A DNA stretch of 64,000 bases from Clusia tigrina (Eukaryota; Arthropoda; Insecta; Diptera; Clusiidae). Shown here piece after piece: positions 43,505 to 54,529 of this stretch. The notes beneath the pieces are model-generated. The model worked only from the letters and a program-made list of their open reading frames with translations. It was not told the origin of the DNA and made no database searches. The position numbers were made by a program, and so were the translations under genes. Position 1 is the stretch's first letter. Every line of letters begins with the position of its first letter. The stretch covers positions 80,999,400 through 81,063,399 of the forward strand of contig OV050030.1 in NCBI GenBank assembly GCA_920105625.2, in the 5' to 3' direction.

Positions 43505-44612
43505 GCATTGAAAACTATAACTATTGCATAGGACGTCAATTTCTTCGAAAACTCACTTATATTTAGTGATGCAGCTGTCGCAGATCAAGCAGTGGAAAAC
43601 GCCAAGAACAGATTCTTCGTTTACGCCGAGCCAAACTATGAGACCAACAATAGAAGTAGCAGTACCGAGACGGCGAAGATATTAGCCGCGACGGTGAGAG
43701 CATTAGCGCAGATAAAGCGCGCACTGCAACGCACGTAGGCGTAAATGCAAGAGAGGTACACGAAAGCTCGGATGGAAGAGAGGCTCAAGAGCAGGAATGG
43801 TCATCTGACGAAACGGTGGAAGTCGCTGCGGGAAAGCGAAAGAGAGGCAGACCGCGAATAAATCGCACTAGCAGACCTGGCAGGCCGAGCAAACTGTATG
43901 TCACTGAATCATTGAACGGTATTATTACAAATCCAATCACCGTAGCTGAAGCGTTAGAGACAGCAAATGGGGCTCAGTTGTGGAACGCGATGCAGGTGGA
44001 ATTTGATAGTTTAATCAAAAACGGTACCTGGGAATTGGTTGACTGTCCAGCAGGAAAAAACGTTATCGGATGCAGGTGAGTTTTTACAACCAAATTCAAC
44101 GCTGATGGAACGATAGAAAGAGCAAATACTGTTTAGTTGCACAAAGATGCGGTCAGAGGAAGTTTGAAGATTTTTTTGACACATTCGCACCAGTAGTGAG
44201 ACACTCAACTATTCGGCTTATGCTTGCACTTGCTGCGAAACATAAACTTCTTGTTAACCATATTGATATCGTAGCGGCATACCTCAACGGAGAGGTGTCA
44301 GAAGACGTTTTTATGCGCCAGCCGGAGATGTTCACAAATGAAAAGATTCCCAATAAAATCTGCAAATTAAAGAAATCATTGTACGGGCTTAAGCAAGCAA
44401 GCAGAGGTTGGAACTCTAAAATCAACATTATTCTTTCTCAAATTGGTTTCACTCGATGCCAGACGGACTCATGTTTGGACACCATGATGAGAGATGGAGA
44501 AATTAACATCATAACACTTTATGTTGATGATATTTTTTTTGCGTGCTCTCTCGAATCAACAATGCGCGACATCGTTAAGCAACTCAGTGCGCAGGTGGAA
44601 GCAGTTGATTGA
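43505..44612 (+). pseudogene. Copia A linker and reverse transcriptase
   Basis: Begins TITIA-stop-DVNFFEN (the Copia S-R-D-V segment), then a charged linker to 43,815, then AEALETANGAQLWNAMQVEF and NGTWELVDCPAGKNVIGCR. A degenerate stretch (44,080-44,195) precedes NHIDIVAAYLNGEVSEDVFM (catalytic Asp), LYGLKQASRGWN and IITLYVDDIFFACSLES with the YVDD box at about 44,520-44,531. It stops at 44,612. Frameshifts around 44,080-44,190 break it. Confidence 0.88.
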
Positions 44613-45401
44613 GGTCCTATAAACTTCTATTTGGAGATGGAAGTCGAGCGAGACGGACTGCGCGACGAAATATAAATTAACCAAAATCGGTATACGCGTG
44701 AGCTTCTGCAGCGGTGGAATATGGTTGAGTGCAAAACAGTCACTACACCATTCCCAGCGGTCACTCTTTTGCAAAATTGCGGCGAAAATGACTGCGAAGG
44801 GTTCGATATAAAGAGCTATCAATCGCTCATTGGAGGTCTAACCTATTTAGCGGTAATATCATGACCTGACATCGCACATATCGTGCCAAAATTGGCGCAG
44901 TTTCACGCACATCCGCACAAAGATCACTTCGCAGCGGCGATACATGGCTTGCGCTATTTAAAAGCAAATACTAAAGGTACGTTAACATACACATGTAATA
45001 ACAAAGATTAGGTATGTTTTACAGACGCAGATTGGATTTGTTCTATTTTTTGGTGGCACCCCCATCGCATGGGAGTCGAAAAATCACCATGTGGTTTCGC
45101 TAAGTTCCATTGAAGCGGAATATATCGCGATGTGCCAGGGAAGAAATGTCATTCCACCGGAGTTTGCTAAAGGAGATGAGATTTGAGGCCTACGTAATTC
45201 TTGGTCCAAAATCCCATTGCTCACAAACGCAGCAAACACATAGACATCAAGTACCATTACATTCGTGAGAAACATCTTTCGAACGAGATTGGTATCCAGT
45301 ACATTCCATCTTTGGAAAATGTAGCTGATGTTTTTACAAAATGTCTAACTAAAGATAAACATCACATTTTTTGTGAACTATTAAAAATTGAGTTTGCTTA
45401 A
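44613..45401 (+). pseudogene. Copia A RNase H region and C-terminus
   Basis: Broken frames give INFYLEMEVERDGLRDEI, SYQSLIGGLTYLAVIS, AAIHGLRYLKANTKGTL, a VCFTDADW motif carrying an RNase H Asp, and finally 45,201-45,401 with SKHIDIKYHYIREKH and IPSLENVADVFTKCLTKDKH. The last is the conserved Copia C-terminal block. Stops at about 44,641, 44,863 and 45,010 and further shifts inactivate it. Confidence 0.82.
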
Positions 45402-45506
45402 TTTTCGATTGAACTATATTTTTGTGAAAATTTTGCCACTATGTATATAAATTCTTGATTCTGATTAAATATTTGTGTAATCGCATTTGGGCAGAGAGGC
45501 AGAGTA

Positions 45507-45661
45507 TGTAGGTATTTAGTACCAAAGTTAATATAAGCATGGGCACCCCAACTGCTGTCAAGCTCTAACTTATTGTTCTTACTGTGTCAAGTAATCATTC
45601 CTTTCTAATAAACCTGCTAAACTGAACGGTCGTGTTTTTATTCATTGCGCTTATTCTGACA
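45507..45661 (+). repeat. Copia A 3' LTR
   Basis: TGTAGGTATTTAGTACC to CTTATTCTGACA, with AATAAACC inside. Same length as the 5' LTR. Confidence 0.92.
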
Positions 45662-46890
45662 CCAGTAAGTATAGATTTTTTACAAGGCAAGTCTGGTAGA
45701 GCCGGTTTTGTCATCCATTTTTTAAACTTGATAATCAGCTGTTTTCTGTTTTGCATCGACTCAAAGACTGGGTCAGCCGATTGCCTTAACTCTATTAGTA
45801 GATCCCTTCTGGCGGTTTTTGGCTCTTTACCGTTAAATTAAGCTCGCTCTTTACTCTTCTAAGTAGATCTGCATACGATGTGTCTTCTCCGCTTTTTATG
45901 ATTAGTGCATCATGCCTCACCAATTTCTGACATTTTCTTGCACGCCGTTTTACCTTAACAATTGGGATTTTAGCTCGCTTTTTTCAGGAGCTGCATTATT
46001 CACGTCAGTATCGCACTTGGGACTTTTTTTTAACCATGTCTACTCTACTTTCCCTGGAGTCAAGCTCTGATCCGTTTTGCTCTCGGTAATATTGGAGTCG
46101 ATTTTGCAGTACCCTGTTCATTTTAGGGTGAAACTCTGTTCCTTGTTGGCGTGTCTTTGCTAGATCTGCTCTTTAAATACTCCGCTAATTTCCAGATTGG
46201 ATATTTCGGTGCTTTCGCACTTTTCCTCTCTCCCTTCTTTTCAAACACCTGATTTGAGTCAGGGAAAGATGTCTGTGTGCTTCTATTTGTCATTTCTTCC
46301 CGTTGTGTGTTCCTAGTGGGATTTTTCTTTACCTGTAGCGGAGCCTATCAATTATGCTTACTAGGTCACGCATCGTTTGATGGTCCGTGTACCCCCTCTC
46401 ATCATCGTTTCAAACTCCCTATTTTTAATTCAAGCTTGAAAACAGCTTCGCTATAGCTTCTATTTTCATTTCCTGGGGTGTCAATGTCGGCATTGATGGT
46501 TTCTCTTTCCTGTTGTTATAGTGGTGGTGAGGGTTGGGAAAGCACAAATGGCTTCGTCACTATGATTTTATCCGGGGAACGTGTTAGCCGCCCACTTTTC
46601 TTAAAAGAGTCTACATCTGCACTCATAGTGGTGCTCATTAATTGACTTGTATCAATATCTGCTGCGGTAGCCAAGTTTGCTACCACCATGCGGTCGCTGT
46701 ATAACGACGGCTGAGAGCCCGCTTGATTACTCCCTTCACTAGGTATCCGATTCCCTACACCGTAAGTTTCGATCCTGTAAGACCTTCCAACCCGGCAAGT
46801 TTTTTGGTTGTGGTTGCATACCTTCTGCCAGGTTTTGTAAACTGCAAGCGCTCCTAGCATGGAGAACAGACGCTGCTCAAAGCCCCTCAT
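45662..46890 (-). pseudogene. R1-clade ORF1, copy 3
   Basis: A start at 46,890 reads MRGFEQRLFSMLGALAVYK and stays open to 46,516 (SGRLTRSPDKIIVT near the end). Lower down, KLVRHDALIIKSGEDTSYAD followed by LLRRVKSEL (about 45,850-45,935) and TARRDLLIELRQSADPVFES (about 45,745-45,810) form the R1-clade ORF1 motif before the zinc knuckles. Copia A is inserted after KPALPDLPCKKSILT. No clear continuation of this copy is recognised left of Copia A. Confidence 0.65.
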
Positions 46891-46984
46891 TGTGGAGCAA
46901 ACGCTATTGGTAGAACCTTAGTTTAAGGGCGGTTTCTGTTCGCCCTGTCGCAGAAGTTTCAATGGGATCCATATCCAGCTATTG

Positions 46985-47068
46985 GTCGGTGACTGATTAT
47001 TAAATATTCGCAGCTAACCCATTTATATGTAGGCATTTCAGCTATCCGCCACCTGCTGACTCCCATAG
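46985..47068 (-). other. 5' end of R1 copy 3
   Basis: TATTCGCAGCTAACC and TTTCAGCTATCCGCCAC recur at about 54,441-54,487 in front of R1 copy 2. In both places this 5' UTR starts right next to the T-run that is the poly-A tail of the preceding copy on the minus strand. Confidence 0.65.
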
Positions 47069-48840
47069 TTTTTTTTTGTTGAGACAACAGTAGTGTGGAA
47101 CTTTAATCCACTAAAAAATACCTCGATTTACTTAAGATTCAGGATTGTCTTGTGGCGCGACAGTTAGGTATTACATCGCAGGGGTAGCTTAGCCTATTGG
47201 CAAGAAAATCTCAGGGGGTTTATATTTTTTCATGGATCTAGTATCGCTACTTCGCAACCGTTTTATTCTTCTTTGTTCTTGTAGTCCCCTAGCAGTTCTC
47301 TCTATCTCATTTTGCCATACCAGCCTTGATGTTCAGCATGTGCGGCACTATGTTATCTGGAGTTACTTTGTCTGCTATTTGGTTCTCCAAAATCCTATCA
47401 TCTTCCTTTGGAGTCTGTATGTCAGCATTTTTGCTGTTCATTTAAGCTCTTCTGCCTTTCTTACTTTCACCCTTCTGCCATTAAAGACCTGCGAAATTTT
47501 TGCCCGTGTCATATACTCTCTTAAGTTCAAGAGCCATTATGTCTGGTGGCATTATGTTAGATATGACTCCAATAGCTTCGTGAGACAATATACGAAATGC
47601 ACTCAATGGCATCAATTATATTTCCGCTTGTAATTAAGACTGCTTCAGTTCTTTCCCCTTCAAGTTGAAACTTCGATGGGTTTAGCCAGTTCTTTATTCT
47701 TAGTGATGCACTTCAACATTTGCTATAAATTTGGTATAATTCATTTGCCATTATTGTCACTGTAATATCATCCGCATAACCGATGATTTGTACTTGTTTT
47801 GGAATTGGAAGACGAAGGACTCTAACGAAAAGTATATTCCATAAGTACAGAGCCTTGCGGCACTCTACCAGTTACTTCATATCGCTTTACTCCTTCATCA
47901 GTGTACAGGTGTATCTATAGATTCCAGGTCATCAGATAAAAAGTTCTCCTCTGATTATTTTTTTTTGTGCGGGAAAAAGAGTACCTACCACATTTTTTAA
48001 GAGTATAGGGCAGGTTGGAGCTGGCCCTCTGCACCTCTAATCTTAAACATCACCACCTTATACGCTCCACCCCATGGATTGTCATCAGCTTTGTCTCAGA
48101 GTTATTTGAAATAGAAAAATTTACACTTTAATCGCCATTTTGAGTTCCTTTTATTTCCTTTTACAAATTTCACGAAAGCTTTCGTTTTCCACGGCACCTA
48201 TACTTTTTTAATATTGTAGCATCGCTTTGTAGCAGCTATTCCACCAGCACAGCGTAGACAGTTGCGTTTCTTCTTGATCATAGAAGCTTTGCTAATATGA
48301 TCAACTAAAAACTTTGATTGTTCGTTTGCATCATTAGAGCAGGTTACGTTTCTGTAACCTTGAACATCTATTCTTTTTAAAGGTATTCCATCTCCTGTAT
48401 TCAGCAGCACAACGGCAAGTAAGCAGAAAGCTTTGAACAACGGATCTCCACGTTGATTTGTACTTCTGCTTCCCCATTCCATGGCCCAAGCATCAACATT
48501 TCCCCCTATTATATTTGAAGTTCTTGTCATAGGATATCTAACCACTTCGTCAAGGATTTTTTTTATATTCTACTTGAGAGAGACTTGGTAGCACCTAACA
48601 TGTGTAGATATAGATAGATTTTGCGCTAGCGTAGTAAGATTTTCATGTTAATGGCTTATCTTGCCCCGTTTTGTCTCCGCAAGCCCACATTGCCAGCTTG
48701 CACGATGTATCTGAAACCTATGATCCAGAATTTAAATTCTTATATTGTTCACAGATTATAGCGACATCTATTTTGTTTTCGTACACCGTTTGCATTCGGA
48801 TTTCCTATGCCGCTTCGGAATGATTCAAATTAATTCGCAA
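47069..48840 (-). pseudogene. R1-clade ORF2, copy 2 (endonuclease, RT, C-terminus)
   Basis: ORF2 starts at about 48,840 with IKFLRINLNHSEAA, the signature R1 endonuclease start, then VYENKIDVAIICEQY. 48,198-48,545 has IIGGNVDAWAMEWGSRSTNQ, the central endonuclease motif (usual G-D-x-N-A-W). RT remnants near 47,760-47,910 include VKRYEVTGRVPQGSVL and VQIIGYADDITVTIMA (YADD kept). The C-terminus (47,640-47,230) reads LSHEAIGVISNIMPPDIMAL and KVTPDNIVPHMLNIKAGMAK. The 3' UTR ends in a T-run at 47,069-47,078. Large parts of RT are missing and stops are frequent. Confidence 0.75.
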
Positions 48841-48844
48841 AAAT

Positions 48845-49020
48845 TTTATTTTGGCTGATTTTGCTGCTACTAGGTAAATTTGTCTACCTCTTTGATAATT
48901 TGGATTCGACCTACCACTGTTTTTGCATGCGACGCAGAATGGTCCCTTATCGCAATCATTTGCGTAGTGTCCTTGTCCTCCACACTTCATGCTGTTGAAG
49001 GTTTCCATTTTTTACCGCTC
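48845..49020 (-). pseudogene. R1 copy 2, ORF1 C-terminal zinc knuckles
   Basis: The frame from 49,008 has KCGGQGHYANDC and CVACKNSGRSNPNY, CCHC-type knuckles that end R1 ORF1, just ahead of ORF2. Upstream ORF1 continues on the other side of Copia B (53,456 onward). Confidence 0.7.
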
Positions 49021-49025
49021 TCAGT

Positions 49026-49311
49026 TGTTAGATTATTATAATTTACAATTGCTCATCTTTATTGATATCGATAATTGTTTTTTGTTTCTTTTGTTACATA
49101 TGCAATATGTCACTTATGTCAACTTGATTTGTCTCTTCCTTTTGTAACTTCCGTTTTTCCCTTCTTCTTTTTGTTTGCCTTAAGCACTATACATCGTAAA
49201 CCTTATCTCTGTATTAATTAAATAATATTTTATAATAAAGTAATTTATCTTAAGGTAATAACTCTGGTTTTCATTTCTAAATAGCTTACGCTTAAATCCT
49301 CAAGCCTTTCA
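49026..49311 (+). repeat. Copia B 5' LTR
   Basis: TGTTAGATTATTATAA to CAAGCCTTTCA. By eye it differs from the 3' LTR at 7 of 286 positions (about 97.6 percent identity), so the insertion is younger than Copia A. TGGTTATAGGCG follows as a primer-binding-site candidate. Confidence 0.93.
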
Positions 49312-49403
49312 ATGGTTATAGGCGATTGCTGAGATAAATTCACTTTAAATAAAATATTTGTATTATTTTTTTTTTTGTAATTTTCATCATAAAAAAAAAT
49401 TAA

Positions 49404-50160
49404 TATGGCTGATTTTCATCAGCAAATGCCGAAATTGACAACCACAAATTATTTTAACTGGCGCTTCAAATTGGAAATGCTTTTAAAGCGAGGTTTTGTG
49501 GTCGGCAATTACAGAAGCTAAACCAGCAGAAAATTTTGTTCAATGGGAAAAAACCGATCAAAAAGCTCACGCTACTATAGCCCTGTGTTTTGGAGACGAT
49601 CAAATTCATCACATACGTAACAAATTGACTGCAAAAGAGGCATGGGATGCCCTTAAGGAATTTTATGCACGTGATGCTCCAGGTGTAAAAGTAAGGTTGC
49701 TACGCGAAGTGATGGCGAAGAGAGCCAGTGATGACACTGACATGGAGGCGCACGTGGGTCAGATGAATGAACTATTTCAAAAGCTTATTGCGTTAGGTAG
49801 CAATATAACATGGGAATTTTAAGCGACGGCTACAATTTTGGGTTTTCTTCCAAGTAGTTATGATGGACTAATAACTGCAATGGAGGCGCACGATCAAAAA
49901 GATTTGACACCATCTCTTGTTTGTGCAAAAATCATTGAAGAGTATCGCCTTAGGCAAGATCGAGATAAGACAGTGGTTACGTCTGAAGGTGCAGATGCCC
50001 TACGGGTCATGCATTTTAAACGTAAGAGTGGGAGTAGCATTACTTGTTTTTTTTGCAAGAGAAAAGGTCACGTCCGAAGTAAATGCACAGAGTACTCTGC
50101 GTGGAAGGCTAACAAAGAAAGCAAAGAACGTAAATCAAAAGCAAATATTATAGAGCAAAA
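49404..50160 (+). pseudogene. Copia B gag
   Basis: Starts MADFHQQMPKLTTTNYFNWR at 49,404. A frameshift near 49,490-49,497 leads to WSAITEAKPAENFVQWEKTD, AWDALKEFYARDAPGVKVRL and, after an in-frame TAA at 49,820-49,822, ILGFLPSSYDGLITAMEAHD. The zinc knuckle CX2CX4HX4C (CFFCKRKGHVRSKC) is at about 50,045-50,086. It is a typical Copia gag in length and order, with one frameshift and one stop. Confidence 0.9.
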
Positions 50161-50440
50161 TGATTCTGCTGAACATTTATTTTTTGTTGGCACAAAGAAC
50201 TGTGACGAATTTATTGTGGACTCTGGAGCCACATGTCATATTTCTAGTAATCGTGCAATATCTAATTTTTTTGATGGGTCACATACTGAAAATGTTTCAG
50301 TGACAAATGGTAAATTGGTTGCTGCATCTGGCAAAGGCAGTGTTGTCATACATACAATAAACGGTGATGGGCAATCAAACAGAGTTCGTATCGAAAACGT
50401 TTTATATGTTCCTGATTGGTGGCAATCTGATTTCTGTTAA
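50161..50440 (+). pseudogene. Copia B protease
   Basis: FIVDSGATCHISSN gives an intact D-S-G-A active site at about 50,217-50,228. It continues to RVRIENVLYVPD and then breaks by a frameshift near 50,412-50,420, after which LIGGNLISVKRLAEKGMKV continues in another frame. Confidence 0.88.
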
Positions 50441-51300
50441 ACGATTGGCAGAAAAGGGCATGAAAGTCACATTTTGCCAAAACATATGTGATATACAAAC
50501 AGAAAATAATAAACAAATAGCTATTGCAGACGTCATAAATAACCTGTATAGACTGCGAGTTCAAAATACAGCAAATTTTGTTTCAAACGATGAGAAATTT
50601 TGTTTACATGACTGGCATCGCATATTGGGTCATCGCAGCATGGATGCAATACGTTCGATCGGAAATGATAATATAGCGACTGGTATGAAAGTAGCGGAGT
50701 GTGGAACTAGCTGCAAAAACTACACTGACTGCGAAATCTGCATTAAGTCAAAATTAACACGGCTGCTGTTCCCAAAAGAGGCCAAATATAGATCAACAGA
50801 AGTTCTACAGCTAATACATAGCGACATCTGCGGACCGATGCAGACTACAACACCATCAGGTAAGCGCTATGTTTTAACTTTTATTGACGATTTTTCACGT
50901 TTCACCACTGTTTATTTGCTTAAAGAGAAATCTGAGACATTCCAGAAATTTGAAGAATTTTATGAATTAACAGCAGATAAATTTGGCCACAAAATTCAAT
51001 GCCTGAGAACCGATCGTGGTGGAGAATATACCGACAAAAATTTCGTCAATTATCTTAATAAAAGAGGCGTAGAGATTCAGCATACTGCGCCCTATACACC
51101 TCAGCAGAACGGCGTCGCAGAGCGCAAAACCCGAACATTAATTGAGATAACGCGTTGTATGTTGTTAGATGCCAAGCTGGAGAAGAAATTTTGGGGTGAA
51201 GCGATAATGACAGCGAACAACTTACAAAACTTATTACCATGAAAATCAATAGAAAGCACACCATTTGAAATCTGGCATGGTCGAAAACCGTTTTTTGAAA
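50420..51300 (+). pseudogene. Copia B integrase
   Basis: HHCC finger (HDWHRILGHRSMDAI and CEICIKSKLTR), core with LIHSDICGPMQTTTPSG (first Asp), YVLTFIDDFSRFTT, QCLRTDRGGEYTDKNFV (second Asp) and TPQQNGVAERKTRTL (catalytic Glu). All three catalytic residues are present. A TGA at 51,240-51,242 and a second stop at 51,303 interrupt the frame before RT. Confidence 0.9.
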
Positions 51301-51301
51301 T

Positions 51302-52429
51302 TTGAGAAGATTTGGTTCAAGATATTTTGTTAAAGTTCACGATTGTCAGCGCCGAAAACTGGACCCAAAAGCAGATGAAGCTATTTTCGTCGGGTTTGAT
51401 GCTCATTCGAAAGCGTTTAGGTGCTTTGTTCCAGAAAAAGGAAAAGTTGTTGTTTCCCGTGACGTCAAATTTGTAAACAATACGATTATAGAAAAATGTG
51501 AAAATAAAACCGATTTGATTCCAATTAGAAACGACAATAACAATTGCAACAGTCCCGAGTCCGTCGACGAAAACGCCAGTAGTGATTACGTCGATAATGA
51601 AAACACCGACGATGAGAATCAAAATAACAATATGAATGATGATCAACCAGATGAATTAGGCGAGCCACAGCGACGATCTGAACGGGTAAATAAAGGTATT
51701 GGTCCAATGCAGTTTATCCAAGAAATTGATATTGTTATCAATGGCGAGCCATCCAATTACAATGAAGCTGTGTCATGTTCGAATGGTAGTCATTGGATTG
51801 CTGCCATGGAGGAGGAGTATAGCTCTCTCATCGAAAATAACACTTGGGAATTAGTAAATTTACCTAATATGCAAAAATATAAAGCACGTCTTGTTGCCCA
51901 AGGTTTCAGCCAAAAGTTTGGAGTAGACTACGACCAGGTGTTTGCTCTTGTTGCTAAACACGCTACCTTCCGAATTCTTCTTTCCATCGCCGCTGCTAAG
52001 AATATGAATGTTTACCATTTTGATGTAAAAACTGCATTCTTAAATGGTGAATTATGCGAAGATATTAATATGCGTCAGCCGCCCGGGTTTATCAGCGAAA
52101 ATAATTCAAACAAGGTATGTTTGCTGAAAAGAAGTATTTACGGTCTTAAACAGTCAGCCCGTATCTGGAATCAAACGCTGCATACTGTGCTTGCTGAAGA
52201 AGCAAACTTAAAACAAAGTAAAGCTGACCACTGTTTGTATACATATGAAAAGTCTTTGTTTGTATTAATATATGTCGACGACATACTGGTGATTTCGAGT
52301 GACAAAAATCAGGTAAATCGTATTGAAAATATTTTACGTAAAAATTTCAGTATTGTTAATTTAGGCCTGATATCTAATTACTTGGGTATTAGAGTCACAA
52401 AAGAAAATAATAATTATTTAATCGACTAA
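51302..52429 (+). pseudogene. Copia B reverse transcriptase
   Basis: A 375-codon open frame. It starts in the integrase C-terminal region (KLDPKADEAIFVGFDAHSKA), passes an acidic, Asn-rich linker (residues about 75-120) and enters RT: ENNTWELVNLPNMQKYKARL, YHFDVKTAFLNGELCEDINM (first catalytic Asp), SIYGLKQSARIWN and VLIYVDDILVISSD (YVDD). Between VNLPN and QKYKA about 20 residues normally present (the I-G-x-K-W-V-F segment) are missing in frame. It ends with a TAA at 52,427-52,429. Confidence 0.92.
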
Positions 52430-53129
52430 ACGAAATATATTTTAGAAGTCGTTAAGAAATTTGATTTACAAAATTCGAAAGATTCTAATATACCTTTAAG
52501 CCCTGCATATCACAAACAACCAGAAGGTGACAAATTGCCAACTAATGAGAAATATCGAGCTACAATTGTTTATGTTATGTTTATTGTATATTTCAAAAAC
52601 CACACGACCTGATATTTCTGCTGCCGTTAGCATACTTTCACAAAAGGTGGAAAATACTAATCAGTGTGATTGGAATGAAGTAAAGAAACTTATAAGATAC
52701 CTAAAAGGAACATCATCTATCCAATTGAAACTTGGAGGAAAATCATCAGACTGTGAACTCATCGGTTACGCCGACGCCAATTGGGCTGAAGACAGCCAAA
52801 CTCGTAAGTCTAATTCTGGGTACGTGTTTCTATTAAATGGTGTTGTAAGTTGGTCTTGTAAGCGTCAAGATTGTGTTGCTCTCTCGTCTACTGAGGCAGA
52901 GTTTATTGCTTTGTCCGAAGCATGTACGAAAGCTGTATGGATACAACGAATCCTAAATGACCTAGGTTATGGTTGCAATCAGCCTACAACAATATACGAG
53001 GACAACCAGAGTGCTATAAAAATGATAACTGATGAAAAGCTGAGCAATAGCTCAAAACACATGGATACCAAAACGTTCTTCGTGAAAGACTACCAAAAGA
53101 AAAATTTGTTAAATTTAGAAATGTATTAA
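52430..53129 (+). pseudogene. Copia B RNase H, C-terminal block deleted
   Basis: After a frameshift, the frame from 52,527 has ELIGYADANWAEDSQTRKSN (first Asp), CVALSSTEAEFIALSEACTK (Glu), IYEDNQSAIKM (second Asp) and SKHMDTKTFFVKDYQKKN. The usual last block (...T..+.AD.LTK) is missing; the frame ends LNLEMY just before the polypurine tract. Confidence 0.88.
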
Positions 53130-53169
53130 ATTTAAAGTAAATTTTAATATTGTAAATTAAGGAGGAGTT

Positions 53170-53455
53170 TGTTATATTATTATAATTTACAATTGCTCAG
53201 CTTTATTGATATCGATAATTTTTTTTTGTTTCTTTTGTTACATATGCAATATGTCACTTATGTCAACTTGATTTGTCTCTTCCTTTTGTAACTTCCGTTT
53301 TTACCTTCTTCTTTTTGTTTGCCTTAAGCACTATACATCGTAAAACTTATCTCTGTATTAATTAAATAATATTTTATAATAAAGTAATTTATCTTAAGGA
53401 AATAACTCTGGTTTTTATTTCTAAATAGCTTACGCTTAAATCCTCAAGCCTTTCA
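53170..53455 (+). repeat. Copia B 3' LTR
   Basis: TGTTATATTATTATAA to CAAGCCTTTCA, same length as the 5' LTR, with AATAAAGTAATTT as polyadenylation signal region. Confidence 0.93.
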
Positions 53456-54407
53456 TCAGTATATCGCTATAGGAAATGTCTCCAGCTTTTGCAATTACCG
53501 GTCTTGAGGTTTGTCGTTTGTCTTCTTTTTCTTGTTTTTTTGCGCTTTATATTTACCAGCTACCTAATTTTCATCTCTTTGCGTTTCCTCTCTTTTTGTT
53601 CTGCTGGGGCTACTATCCCTTATCTCGCAATCCAAAATTACATCGTCCTTTCTCATCGTTACTTCATGGAACGTTTTGCTTTTCTTTAGCGGTGTTCTTC
53701 GACTCGTTTGAATGTCATCACGTGGTCTTTTTGATGTTGCCTCTGCAGCCACTTTAAAAAAAGGAGAGCTCTTGCTAGCTTTTTTCTTCCTCCTTCGCAT
53801 GGGCATGTAGCTTCGAAATAGTGCTAAGGAGATCTCACATTTCATTATTTATTGAACGTTGAGGGAGATGTATCAAGTTTATGAGATTATTTATCTTTTC
53901 TCCTAGGACAGTCATATAATCTCACTCCGTTAGTGCGGTTTTCTCCGGTGGCGCCTTCTGTTGTAAAGAGGGCGGCGACGGCCTTGCTCTTACCGCAGAA
54001 GACGCCTTATCTGGAGATCGAGCTAGTTTGCTGCTCGTTTAAAGGGATCTATTGATGCGCATTCTATTGGAGCATTATCTGATGCGTTGGCTAAGTGTGA
54101 CACAACCGCATCATTGCGGTCATTGCATATCAACGGCCGGGAGCCTGTTTGCTTACTCCCCAAAATCCACTGCTTTATTGTTCTGGGATTCTACTCATAT
54201 CATTTTATATCTACTGACAGATGTTGATTCAGCCGCTCCTAACCTGAAGACAGACGCTGACCAATAAGCCGCCCAATGTGAGTCAGACGCTATGGGGTTT
54301 TTTTGTTGTTCGTTTGTTGGACACTTAATTGGCTAGCGGTGTCGACTCGTTTCTTCACAGGTCGTTCGCCGGGAACTTGTAAACGTTTAAGTTAACGCCC
54401 TCCATTC
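53456..54407 (-). pseudogene. R1 copy 2, ORF1 N-terminal and central part
   Basis: A plausible start at about 54,407 reads MEGVNLNVYKFPANDL. Lower down, LARSPDKASSAVRARPSPPS (about 53,965-54,025) parallels SGRLTRSPDKIIVTKPF of copy 3. 53,564-53,845 has MPMRRRKKKASKSSPFF and TSRRTPLKKSKTFHEVT, a basic stretch. Near the Copia B boundary RPVIAKAGDISYSDIL is the R1 ORF1 motif. Copia B follows and the zinc knuckles lie at 49,008. Confidence 0.6.
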
Positions 54408-54520
54408 CAGCAATTTATAGTCGTGGACGGCCAATTTAGTATTCGCAGCTAACCTACATATCTGCAGGCCTTTCAGCTATCCGCCACTTTGCTGATCCCC
54501 ACAGTAGCTGAGCCCGCGTG
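54408..54520 (-). other. 5' UTR of R1 copy 2
   Basis: Shares TATTCGCAGCTAACC, AGGCxTTTCAGCTATCCGCC and GCTGAxCCCCACAG with the 5' end of copy 3 at 46,985-47,068. Confidence 0.6.
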
Positions 54521-54529
54521 ATGTGTGTA

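Larger units (their letters stand above)
40748..45661 (+). mobile_element. Copia element A, LTRs and target duplication preserved
   Basis: Two 155-bp LTRs (40,748-40,902 and 45,507-45,661) flank a Copia-order interior: gag, protease, integrase, RT, RNase H. CCAGT occurs just outside both ends (40,743-40,747 and 45,662-45,666), a perfect 5-bp duplication. The primer-binding region after the 5' LTR contains GTTATGGGCCCAGATC, as in initiator-Met-tRNA-primed Copia elements. A purine-rich tract GGCAGAGAGGCAGAG precedes the 3' LTR. The central part is replaced by Gypsy sequence. Confidence 0.93.
49026..53455 (+). mobile_element. Copia element B, complete outline
   Basis: Two 286-bp LTRs flank gag, protease, integrase, RT and RNase H in Copia order. 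TCAGT is present immediately outside both ends (49,021-49,025 and 53,456-53,460), a perfect 5-bp duplication. A purine tract AAGGAGGAG precedes the 3' LTR. It is inserted in ORF1 of R1 copy 2. The coding region has several stops, two frameshifts and in-frame deletions, so it is not autonomous. Confidence 0.95.

Noticed and set aside
47232..47633. 133-codon plus-strand frame that looks membrane-like (Leu/Phe-rich)
   Set aside because: It is the antisense of the R1 ORF2 C-terminal region; the hydrophobic appearance comes from reading the complement.
53476..53757. Plus-strand 93-codon frame with signal-peptide-like start
   Set aside because: Antisense of the basic region of R1 ORF1.
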